Assembly (NCBI GenBank): GCA_005773695.1
Contig: SXHM01000220.1
Span: 1 to 14,950 of the forward strand
DNA: 14,950 bases
Source of the DNA: Bacteroidota bacterium
GTDB lineage: Bacteria > Bacteroidota > Bacteroidia > SXHM01
Reading direction: 5' to 3'
A program made the position numbers and the translations under genes. The notes beneath the pieces are model-generated. The model searched no databases, was not told where the DNA came from, and saw only the letters and a program-made list of their open reading frames with translations. Shown here in pieces: positions 7,282 through 14,486 of this stretch. Within the stretch, counting starts at the first letter, position 1; every line of letters starts with the position of its first letter.

Positions 7282-8058
7282 ATGGAAGATTTAAAAGTAA
7301 CACTCGTTCAAACGCCATTACACTGGGAAAGTGTGGAGAAGAATATTTCCATGTTTGATGAGTTATTGAACAGTGTTAAAGAGAAATCAGATTTAATAGT
7401 TATTCCTGAAATGTTCAGCACTGGGTTTACGATGAATACTGCCGTTGCTGAAACCTTGAACGGAAAATCTATTACGTGGCTGAAAGAAAAAGCGAAAGAA
7501 AAGGACTGTGTTATTACCGGAAGTTTGATGATTACCGAAAACGGTAAAAACTACAACCGCTTAATCTGGATGCAGCCTGACGGAAATTTTCTTACGTATG
7601 ACAAACGCCATCTTTTTCGCATTGCAAACGAACAGAATCATTTTACTGCAGGTAAAAAAAAGCTGATCGCAATTTTAAAAGGTTGGAAAATCTGTCCGTT
7701 GATTTGTTACGATTTGCGTTTTCCGGTTTGGAGCAGAAATATAAATCTTGAATACGATGTTTTAATTTACGTTGCTAACTGGCCTGCAAGAAGAAGTCTT
7801 GCATGGAATACCTTAATTCCTGCCCGTGCCATAGAAAACCAAAGTTATAGTGTTGCTGTTAACCGCATTGCTGCAGATGGATATGGCGTTGATTATTCAG
7901 GAGACACTGTCGCTTATAATCCGCTTGGAGAAAAACTAAGCACCCTTCAACCGAATGAGAACAGACATGAAACGATAATACTTTCATGGAAATTTTTGCA
8001 GGAGTATCGCGAGAAATTTCCTGCCGCTATGGATGCCGATTTTTTTGAATTAAAATAA
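7282..8058 (+). CDS. yafV: Omega-amidase, nitrilase superfamily (YafV/Nit2-like)
   Basis: This 258-residue carbon-nitrogen hydrolase has the complete catalytic triad: Glu43 (VIPEMF), Lys108 (YDKRHLF) and Cys142 (PLICYDLRFP). FSTGF after the Glu and the ICYDLRFPVWSRN block are typical of YafV/Nit2 omega-amidases, which hydrolyse alpha-ketoglutaramate (and alpha-ketosuccinamate) to the dicarboxylic keto acid and ammonia in the cytoplasm. This pulls glutamine transamination to completion by removing its product. The ATG follows the TAA of the aminotransferase gene with no gap, and its own TAA is followed at once by the next ATG, so the three genes are almost certainly one operon with translational coupling. 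No signal peptide is visible. Confidence 0.9.
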   Translation: MEDLKVTLVQTPLHWESVEKNISMFDELLNSVKEKSDLIVIPEMFSTGFTMNTAVAETLNGKSITWLKEKAKEKDCVITGSLMITENGKNYNRLIWMQPDGNFLTYDKRHLFRIANEQNHFTAGKKKLIAILKGWKICPLICYDLRFPVWSRNINLEYDVLIYVANWPARRSLAWNTLIPARAIENQSYSVAVNRIAADGYGVDYSGDTVAYNPLGEKLSTLQPNENRHETIILSWKFLQEYREKFPAAMDADFFELK

Positions 8059-8670
8059 ATGGAACAGAAATTCGCTAAAATAGTGTCCATTATTTTTCAA
8101 CCGCTGATGATGCCGCTGCTTACCTTGCTGATAGTGTTTAATAGCAATACGTTCATTGCATTCAGTATCGCAGATGAGATGAAGACATTCATTTATTTTC
8201 TGTTTATCGCATTTACAGTTGTGTTACCTACTATGATTTTTCTATGGCTCATAAAACGCGGAATTATCTCGAGCCTTGAAATGCCCGAAGCATCAGAGCG
8301 TAAAATTCCTTTTCTGGTTTCCATCATTCTGTATTTTGTTTTGTATTATTTGCTTCGCAAACTGGCGCTACCCGGAATAGTGTATGTGTTGTTACTTGGC
8401 ACAATTTTGTCAATTGTGATTTGTTTATTCATCACCATCTTATGGAAAATAAGTATCCACATGATTGCCGTGGGCGGTGTTATCGGAAGCTTGTTTGCAC
8501 TCTCCATCCGATTGGGTGCAGACTTTACTTTGCCGATTTATCTGGTGATTTTGCTTGCCGGTTTTGTTGGCTTTGCGCGACTGAAATTATTTGCACACAC
8601 ACCTGCACAGGTGTATTCCGGCTTTATTCTCGGCACTGCGTTAATGGCAGGGATTGTTTTCTTTGTTTAG
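8059..8670 (+). CDS. Multi-pass membrane protein, degenerate PAP2-like
   Basis: The 203-residue protein is strongly hydrophobic, with about six membrane segments (roughly 12-34, 43-65, 84-101, 104-128, 134-150 and 157-173) and a last hydrophobic stretch at 185-203. Conserved-looking polar residues line up loosely with the three PAP2 phosphatase blocks: ERKIPF (80-85), SIH (132-134) followed by a GG, and A-R-L-x-L-x-A-H-T-x-x-Q-V-x-x-G (173-188) with Arg174 and His180. Related Bacteroidota proteins are often labelled PA-phosphatase-like, but the canonical PSGH and SRx5Hx3D forms are not intact, so activity on a lipid phosphate or pyrophosphate is only a possibility. It is the third gene of the gapless aminotransferase/omega-amidase operon, with no obvious metabolic link. 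A repeat-derived hairpin follows. Confidence 0.75.
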   Translation: MEQKFAKIVSIIFQPLMMPLLTLLIVFNSNTFIAFSIADEMKTFIYFLFIAFTVVLPTMIFLWLIKRGIISSLEMPEASERKIPFLVSIILYFVLYYLLRKLALPGIVYVLLLGTILSIVICLFITILWKISIHMIAVGGVIGSLFALSIRLGADFTLPIYLVILLAGFVGFARLKLFAHTPAQVYSGFILGTALMAGIVFFV

Positions 8671-8675
8671 AATTG

Positions 8676-8733
8676 CCCGTCACTCATAACTTGTTTCGGG
8701 TCAATTTATGAGATGCTGAAACAAGTTCAGCAT
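8676..8733. repeat. Dispersed GAACTTGTTTC-type repeat with alternative hairpins
   Basis: Three inverted pairs overlap in the 67-base gap between the PAP2-like gene and the leuS stop: CTCATAA (8683-8689) with TTATGAG (8706-8712); AACTTGTTTC (8688-8697) with GAAACAAGTT (8718-8727); and ATGCTGAA (8713-8720) with TTCAGCAT (8726-8733) around a five-base loop. The last is a compact 8-bp hairpin usable on both strands and may terminate both convergent transcripts. The core words are shared with the hairpin at 5445-5512, and CGTCA opens both copies. A repeat of the REP/intergenic palindromic kind is the simplest reading. Confidence 0.65.
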
Positions 8734-8737
8734 TATG

Positions 8738-11449
8738 CTAGACTACAATATTCACAATCTTCTTATGTACCACAATTATTTTTTTTGGCTGCTTGCCTTC
8801 TAAATATTTTTGTGTTTGCTCCAGCACCATCACTTGTTTTTCCACATCCTCTTTTGAAAGGGCGCTGTCCAGTTCATGAAAGAAACGTGTTTTACCATTG
8901 AAAGAAACAGGATAGCTGAACGAGTTCTCAACCGTGTGTTCCTCTTTGTATTCGGGCCATTTAGCAAAGGTGACACTTTCAGTATGACCATATTTATTCC
9001 ATAATTCTTCAGCAATGTGCGGAGCTAAAGGTGCAATTAACACAACCAACGGTTCTAATATTTCACGCTTGTTGCATTTCAAATCAGTAAGTTCATTCAC
9101 ACATATCATAAAGGTACTCACACAGGTATTGAACGAAAGCTTCTCAATATCATCAGTTATTTTTTTGATGGTTTTGTGAAGCACTTTTAATTCTGCTTGG
9201 CTTGCTTTTTCTTCAGAAACATTTTGATATAGCTTCCAGAATTTTTTCAGAAAGCCTGAAACTCCTGTAATTCCATTGGTGTTCCAGGGTTTGCTTTGTT
9301 CCAATGGACCAAGGAACATTTCATACATGCGCAAAGTATCGGCTCCGTATTTATCTACCAACTCATCAGGGTTTACAACATTCCATTTTGACTTGGACAT
9401 TTTTTCGACTTCAGATCCACAAATATATTTTCCGTTTTCGAGAATAAAATCTGCTGTTGCATTTCCTTCAATTGCATTATTCTTTAAAGTTTTGAATTTT
9501 TCAAGCATCAATTGATCCCCATCAACAATATTCACATCAATATGGAGTTGAGTAGTTTCATACTTATCTTTTAATCCAACAGAAACATATTGATTTTTGC
9601 CTTTTACTCGATAAACAAATTTTGATTGTCCCTGTATCATCCCCTGATTCACCAGCTTCTTTGCAGGCTCTTCAATAGAAATAAAGCCACGGTCTTTCAA
9701 AAATTTTGTCCAGAAGCGCACATACAATAAATGTCCTGTTGCGTGCTCTGAGCCACCTAAGTAGAAGTCAACATCTTTCCAATAATCCGCGGCTACCTTA
9801 GAAACAAATTCTTTATCGTTATGCGGGTCCATGTAACGCAGGTAATACCATGAGCTGCCAGCCCAGCCCGGCATGGTGGTAGATTCGTAATCGTATTGTC
9901 CTTTATATTTCCAGTCTTTGGCGCGCGCCAGTGGCGGCTCACCATCTTCTGTTGGTAAAAATTTATCTACTTCAGGCAACACAACTGGTAGATCTTTTTC
10001 ATCAACTGCAAAAGGAATTCCGTCTTTGTAATAAATAGGAATAGGTTCGCCCCAATAGCGCTGGCGGCCAAAAGCTGCATCGCGCAAACGGTAATTGATT
10101 TTTCCTTTTCCGAGTCCGCACTTTTCAATTTCTGCAATTATTTTTTTGATTGCTTCTTTTACTTGCAATCCGTTCAGAAAATCTGAATTGATCATTTTCC
10201 CTTCTTTGCTTTCGTTGGCTTCTTTGTCAATATCGCTGCCTTCAATCACCGGAATAATGGGCAAAACAAAATGTTTTGCAAAACTCCAATCGCGCTGGTC
10301 GCCACCAGGAACTGCCATCACTGCTCCTGTTCCGTAACCTGCCAAAACATAATCACCTACCCACACTGGTATTAGTTTTCCAGTAAAAGGATGAATAGCA
10401 TAAGAACCTGTAAACTGTCCTGTTATTTTTTTTACATCCGCCTGACGCTCGCGCTCACTGCGGTTTTTAGCGTAGTTTAAATAAGCTTCAACTTGTTGTT
10501 TGTTTTCTTCAGTTGTAATTTTTGAAACCAATTCGTGTTCGGGAGCAAGCGTTAAAAATGTAATTCCGAAAAGTGTATCGGGACGTGTGGTGAAAACTTC
10601 AATAGTTGTTTTCTCATCCTTCTCAAGATTGAAACGTATGGAGCAACCTTCTGATTTTCCAATCCAATTTCGTTGTGCTTCTTTTATTGATTCACTCCAG
10701 TCAATAGAATCCAAACCGGTCAATAATCTTTCAGCATAATCAGTAATACGCATGCTCCATTGCTTCATCAATTTGCGCTCTACAGTATAACCGCCTCGTT
10801 CTGAAACACCATCTTTCACTTCATCATTTGCCAACACAGTTCCCAATGCAGGGCACCAGTTCACAAATGCCTCGCCCAAATAAGCAATGCGATATCCCAT
10901 CAGCACATCGCTCTTTTCCTTTTCAGATAAAGTTTTCCAATCGCTTCTTTCTTTTTCCAATTTCTGAATCAACGTTTCAATCGCTTCCGCTTTATTCGTC
11001 TCCGGATTATACCACGAATTAAAAAGCTGCAGAAAAATCCACTGGGTCCATTTGTAATAACTCGGGTCAGAAGTTTTTACCTGCCTGTCCCAGTCAAATG
11101 AAAAACCAAGTTTGTCTAATTGCTCACGGTAACGTTTTATATTTTGTTCTGTAGTAACTGCGGGGTGTTGTCCCGTTTGAATAGCATATTGTTCAGCAGG
11201 TAAACCGAATGAATCATAACCCATCGGGTGCAGCACATTAAATCCCTGCGAACGTTTATAGCGCGAATAGATATCAGAAGCAATATATCCCAACGGATGC
11301 CCTACGTGGAGACCCGCTCCCGAAGGATAGGGAAACATATCCAACACATAATATTTAGGTGCGGTTGTATTTTTTTTTGGAGCAAATGTTTTTTTTTCGG
11401 CCCAGTATTTCTGCCAGCGTTCTTCTATTTCCTTGTGATTGTATTCCAT
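8738..11449 (-). CDS. leuS: Leucyl-tRNA synthetase
   Basis: The 903-residue class I synthetase charges tRNA-Leu with leucine in the cytoplasm. It has the HIGH-type motif HVGH (48-51), the CP1 editing domain (about 225-420) with TTRPDT (287-292) and [15 protein letters not shown] (373-387), the catalytic-domain stretch [16 protein letters not shown] (527-542), the KMSKS loop (683-687), and an anticodon-binding helical end ([21 protein letters not shown], about 797-817). It is some 40 residues longer than E. coli LeuRS, partly through a charged insert at about 150-185 ahead of [13 protein letters not shown], which I regard as usual for Bacteroidota. The editing motif reads VPGGDQRD where E. coli has VPGHDQRD; the conserved Asp384 is kept. 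The ATG overlaps the last base of the upstream adaptor stop (TAATG), suggesting translational coupling. Confidence 0.97.
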   Translation of the reverse strand: MEYNHKEIEERWQKYWAEKKTFAPKKNTTAPKYYVLDMFPYPSGAGLHVGHPLGYIASDIYSRYKRSQGFNVLHPMGYDSFGLPAEQYAIQTGQHPAVTTEQNIKRYREQLDKLGFSFDWDRQVKTSDPSYYKWTQWIFLQLFNSWYNPETNKAEAIETLIQKLEKERSDWKTLSEKEKSDVLMGYRIAYLGEAFVNWCPALGTVLANDEVKDGVSERGGYTVERKLMKQWSMRITDYAERLLTGLDSIDWSESIKEAQRNWIGKSEGCSIRFNLEKDEKTTIEVFTTRPDTLFGITFLTLAPEHELVSKITTEENKQQVEAYLNYAKNRSERERQADVKKITGQFTGSYAIHPFTGKLIPVWVGDYVLAGYGTGAVMAVPGGDQRDWSFAKHFVLPIIPVIEGSDIDKEANESKEGKMINSDFLNGLQVKEAIKKIIAEIEKCGLGKGKINYRLRDAAFGRQRYWGEPIPIYYKDGIPFAVDEKDLPVVLPEVDKFLPTEDGEPPLARAKDWKYKGQYDYESTTMPGWAGSSWYYLRYMDPHNDKEFVSKVAADYWKDVDFYLGGSEHATGHLLYVRFWTKFLKDRGFISIEEPAKKLVNQGMIQGQSKFVYRVKGKNQYVSVGLKDKYETTQLHIDVNIVDGDQLMLEKFKTLKNNAIEGNATADFILENGKYICGSEVEKMSKSKWNVVNPDELVDKYGADTLRMYEMFLGPLEQSKPWNTNGITGVSGFLKKFWKLYQNVSEEKASQAELKVLHKTIKKITDDIEKLSFNTCVSTFMICVNELTDLKCNKREILEPLVVLIAPLAPHIAEELWNKYGHTESVTFAKWPEYKEEHTVENSFSYPVSFNGKTRFFHELDSALSKEDVEKQVMVLEQTQKYLEGKQPKKIIVVHKKIVNIVV

Positions 11450-12840
11450 TACTTTTTCTTCTTCCCGTAAAGTTCTTTTTCTTCCACCACTTCCACTTCG
11501 GCTCCGTTTTTCAGGAGTTTTGAAACCTGGCTGTAAGGCGCAGTAATAACTTCGGTGTTCTCTTCAAGACCTTCATTAATTTCAATGTAGTTGTTATCCT
11601 GAATTCCGGTTTTCACATACACCAATTTTGCTTTTCCGTTCTCAAGAACAAAAACACATTCTTTCACTTCCTCTTCTTTTTCAACCACAGTTGTTTTTTC
11701 TTGTTGCATACTTTCGTCTCCATCGGCAAATTCATTTTTTTTGAATTTTTTCTCTTCCTCTGCTTCCAGTGTGTCGCCCGCTGAGCGGGATGTTACTGCT
11801 TGAATAGGAACAGTTAAAATATTTTGAGCAGTTTTGGTTTGAATCTCAACTGTAGCAGACATTCCGGGACGAAAAGGAGAAAGTTTTTTTGATTGTTTAT
11901 CGTTTTGCAGGTCTTTATATGATTCCTGCAGTATGCGGATTTTCACTTCAAAATTGGTGACCTGATCAACCAACGCACCGCTTACATTTGCTGAGTTGGC
12001 AATGCTGGTAACTATGCCACGAAATTTTTTTCCGATGTAGGCATCTACTTCTATGTCTGCACTGTCACCAATGCCTACGCGCACAATATCATTTTCATTC
12101 ACATCTACTTTTACTTCCATTTCGTTCAGGTTGGCGATTGTCATAATTTCTGTTCCTGCCATTTGCGAAGTACCCACCACGCGCTCTCCTTTCTCTACCG
12201 AAAGTTTTGAAATAGTTCCGTTCACAGGTGAAAAAATAGTGGTGCGTGTTAAATTCTTCTTAGCTTCCTGCAAGCCGGCTTTCGCACTTTTGGCATTGAA
12301 TTCTGCTGCGCTTACACTTTCTGTGGAGGCCTCTACTTCACTTTTTGCCACTTCATAACTGGAAGTTGCGGCATCAAATTCCTGTTCTGAAATTACCTTC
12401 TGGTCGTAAAGTTTTTTATTGCGTTCATATAACGACTTGGCGTTGGTGAACTGAGATTCAACCTGTGCCAGTCGTGATTTTGCATTTGCAACATTCGCTT
12501 TTGCAGTGTTCAGCGCAGCATCTAAACGCTCCACATTCGATTGCTGAATATCCGGGTCAATGCGCACCAGCAATTGTCCTTTTTTTACCTTGTCACCCTC
12601 CTTCACTTTCAGTTCAATAATTTCACCTGGAACATCAGGCGAAATTTTCACCTCTGCTTCGGGCTGAACTTTTCCGCTGGCAGCAACGGTTTCAACAATA
12701 GTACGTTTAGCAACTTTTTCAATGCTTACTTCAGTGGCATTGCTTTTACCTATCCAGCCTTGTTTTTTTCCAATTACTAAAGCTATGATAATAATGACCG
12801 TTGCAATGCCTGCAATAATCAGAAGTTTGTTGTTCTTCAT
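11449..12840 (-). CDS. Periplasmic adaptor (membrane fusion) protein, HlyD/MacA type
   Basis: The 463-residue protein has a short cytoplasmic start, one N-terminal membrane anchor (about 6-24), a split lipoyl domain (about 60-95, [25 protein letters not shown], and 200-235, [20 protein letters not shown]), a long alpha-hairpin between them (about 97-198), a beta-barrel domain (about 240-335, ending [11 protein letters not shown]) and a membrane-proximal domain. A charged Glu/Lys-rich linker (351-392) interrupts the last domain. Such adaptors join an ABC (MacB) or RND pump to a TolC channel; the MacA-like anchor and layout favour an ABC partner. The TolC gene lies upstream on the same strand, but the next gene downstream is leuS, not a pump. 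A good TAnnTTTG promoter lies 25-32 bases upstream. The ATG at 12840 directly precedes the anchor. Confidence 0.92.
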   Translation of the reverse strand: MKNNKLLIIAGIATVIIIIALVIGKKQGWIGKSNATEVSIEKVAKRTIVETVAASGKVQPEAEVKISPDVPGEIIELKVKEGDKVKKGQLLVRIDPDIQQSNVERLDAALNTAKANVANAKSRLAQVESQFTNAKSLYERNKKLYDQKVISEQEFDAATSSYEVAKSEVEASTESVSAAEFNAKSAKAGLQEAKKNLTRTTIFSPVNGTISKLSVEKGERVVGTSQMAGTEIMTIANLNEMEVKVDVNENDIVRVGIGDSADIEVDAYIGKKFRGIVTSIANSANVSGALVDQVTNFEVKIRILQESYKDLQNDKQSKKLSPFRPGMSATVEIQTKTAQNILTVPIQAVTSRSAGDTLEAEEEKKFKKNEFADGDESMQQEKTTVVEKEEEVKECVFVLENGKAKLVYVKTGIQDNNYIEINEGLEENTEVITAPYSQVSKLLKNGAEVEVVEEKELYGKKKK

Positions 12841-12864
12841 GAAGTGAATTTATTTTTTGTGCCG

Positions 12865-12872
12865 CAAATGTA
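12865..12872 (-). promoter_or_regulatory. Probable -7 promoter element of the adaptor gene
   Basis: Read on the minus strand, TACATTTG matches the Bacteroidota sigma-70 -7 consensus TAnnTTTG in every fixed position and is followed by GCGGC. It lies 24 bases upstream of the adaptor ATG. No clear -33 TTG is seen. It suggests that the adaptor and leuS have their own promoter, separate from tolC. Confidence 0.55.
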
Positions 12873-12880
12873 AAGATTTA

Positions 12881-12905
12881 CGTCATGCTGAAGGTGTTCC
12901 AGCAT
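12881..12905. repeat. Weak copy of the dispersed hairpin repeat
   Basis: CGTCATGCTGAAGG at 12881-12894 and CAGCAT at 12900-12905 form an inverted pair (ATGCTG 12885-12890 with CAGCAT 12900-12905) around a nine-base loop. The order CGTCAT...CTGAA...TTcCAGCATCTT resembles the repeat copy at 5449-5475, with the central ACTTGT replaced. It sits in the 119-base gap between tolC and the adaptor gene, upstream of the adaptor promoter, and may attenuate tolC read-through. The rest of that gap (12906-12959) shows nothing I can name. Confidence 0.45.
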
Positions 12906-12959
12906 CTTTAATATGGGCCCTTAGATATACAGATAACTATTGGGACAGAATGAGGGTAT

Positions 12960-14381
12960 TTATAACGTAATCGGCTTGCCCATGTAAAAATCCAGAACCT
13001 TGGATTTGAAAATATAGTTGTATTTATTTCGCAGCAAATCTGACTGCGAATTGTTGAACCTGTTTTTAGCAGTATTGTAATCAGTGCTGTTTAAGGCTCC
13101 CACATTGAATCTTTTTTCGGCATAATCAAAAGCCTGTGAAAGTGCCTCCACAGTTTTTTTAGTTGCATAGAATTGCTTAAGCGCGCTCTGTGCATCTACA
13201 TGCGCCTGCTCTCTTGTTTGTCTCAGGTTTTGTTCGCTCAGTTGCAAAGTGTATTCAGCACTTTGCTTTGCAATTTTTGCGCGACTGATGGCGTTATGGC
13301 TTTGCCATCCGTTGAAAATCGGGATGTTTAAGTTGAAGCCAAGGTTTTCGTTCAGGTTGTCTTTCAGTTGTTCTCCAAAAGGAGTTTTTTCTGTTATTGG
13401 AGTTACAGATGAAGAAACCGAATAAACAGGAACGGTATCAGGAGTATATCCTATAATACTTGGTGTTCCGGGTTCAAATCCAACTACTTTCTGGCTCAAA
13501 CCGGAATAACCTGAACCTATAGAACCACTCAGCGTAATGCTTGGATATGCAGTTCCTTTTGCAATTTTCACAGCTTTTTCTGCACTTAAAACTTTTGTTT
13601 CTGCACTTTTTATTGAAGGCTGGTTGTTTAACGCAAACTGGTAAATCTGTTCAGGATTTTCGGCAAGCACAGGATTTGCAGGCATCTCTAATTGAGGTCT
13701 TACAATGGAAAAGTTGCTGCCAACTTTCATATTCATTATTTGCGAAAGAGTAAGCATTGCAATGTCTAATTGGTTCTGAGTATTCACTTCATTCAATTCG
13801 TCAGATGCAAACTGTGCTTGTAAATCAAGCAAGTTACCCATCGGAAGTGTTCCTGCATCCACTAATTTTTGAGTGCGTTCAACTTGTATTTGGGTAATTA
13901 ATTTTTGGGTTTTGGCAACACCTGATAATTCCTGTGCAAACAAAACATTGAGGTATGCAGTAGCTACATTCAGCACTATGTCGTTTTTCATTTTCTCAAC
14001 ATCGTATTTTCCGGCAAGGTAATTCAGGCTGTTTTGTTTCAGTGTGTTTTGCATTTGTAAACCGCTGAAAAGAGTTACCTGTGAACTGATGAAAAGATTA
14101 TTTGAACGCACACGGTTAGTTGCAAAGGTATTGGTGAACGGGTCAATACGTTGTCCCCAGTTGTAGGAGTGCGATGCTCCCGCGTTCAACGAAGGAGCCA
14201 TGTTTGCAATACTCTGGTTGTAATTTTCCTTCGCTAAATCCGCATTCAGTTCGTTCTGTTTTACAGAGATATTATTTTCAAGCGCATACTCGATGCACTT
14301 TTGCAGCGACCAAGTTTCCTGTGCATTTCCCTGCACGGATAAAAGCAAAAAACAAACGATAACGATGAAACCGGATTTCAT
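12960..14381 (-). CDS. TolC-family outer-membrane efflux protein
   Basis: The protein is 473 residues from the chosen ATG at 14381. A signal peptide (1-21, ending GNAQ before ETWSLQKCIEYALENNISV) is followed by two tandem outer-membrane-efflux repeats. The first covers about residues 24-225 and the second about 243-465. Each begins with a helix of the IxxALxNNxxxK type (30-41; Y247 to S259) and contains Q/N/A-rich helices. The TLFSGLQ (103-109) and IPIFNGW (353-359) strand signatures mark the barrel turns. A Pro/Ser/Thr-rich stretch (about 300-345) is probably an enlarged loop. The trimer would form the outer-membrane and periplasmic channel of a tripartite exporter, with the adaptor encoded next. 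The frame extends eight codons to a TTG at 14405, but that overlaps the promoter element, so ATG is preferred. Confidence 0.93.
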   Translation of the reverse strand: MKSGFIVIVCFLLLSVQGNAQETWSLQKCIEYALENNISVKQNELNADLAKENYNQSIANMAPSLNAGASHSYNWGQRIDPFTNTFATNRVRSNNLFISSQVTLFSGLQMQNTLKQNSLNYLAGKYDVEKMKNDIVLNVATAYLNVLFAQELSGVAKTQKLITQIQVERTQKLVDAGTLPMGNLLDLQAQFASDELNEVNTQNQLDIAMLTLSQIMNMKVGSNFSIVRPQLEMPANPVLAENPEQIYQFALNNQPSIKSAETKVLSAEKAVKIAKGTAYPSITLSGSIGSGYSGLSQKVVGFEPGTPSIIGYTPDTVPVYSVSSSVTPITEKTPFGEQLKDNLNENLGFNLNIPIFNGWQSHNAISRAKIAKQSAEYTLQLSEQNLRQTREQAHVDAQSALKQFYATKKTVEALSQAFDYAEKRFNVGALNSTDYNTAKNRFNNSQSDLLRNKYNYIFKSKVLDFYMGKPITL

Positions 14382-14402
14382 AAATTTTGATTTATAGCGC
14401 GC

Positions 14403-14410
14403 CAAAGGTA
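14403..14410 (-). promoter_or_regulatory. Probable -7 promoter element of the tolC-like gene
   Basis: On the minus strand TACCTTTG matches TAnnTTTG and is followed by a GC-rich GCGCGC. It lies 21 bases upstream of the ATG at 14381, so a start upstream of 14395 is unlikely. A -33 element is not evident. Confidence 0.5.
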
Positions 14411-14462
14411 ATGATTGACTTGTATTACCGTCCCAGCCAATTACTAAATAATGTTAAATAGC

Positions 14463-14470
14463 TACTTTTG
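14463..14470 (+). promoter_or_regulatory. Probable -7 promoter element of hflX
   Basis: TACTTTTG matches the Bacteroidota -7 consensus TAnnTTTG exactly and is followed by CCCGC. It lies 16 bases before the hflX ATG, giving a very short leader. It is 53 bases from the opposing tolC element, so the two promoters share an intergenic region of about 105 bases. Confidence 0.55.
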
Positions 14471-14486
14471 CCCGCTACAAGACACC

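Noticed and set aside
8713..8901. Short plus-strand frame starting in the repeat after the PAP2-like gene
   Set aside because: It begins inside a hairpin repeat and mostly overlaps the leuS 3' end in antisense; no protein features.
14382..14405. TTG start giving the TolC-like protein eight more residues
   Set aside because: It overlaps the TAnnTTTG element at 14403-14410 and places charged residues before a normal signal peptide that begins with an ATG at 14381.
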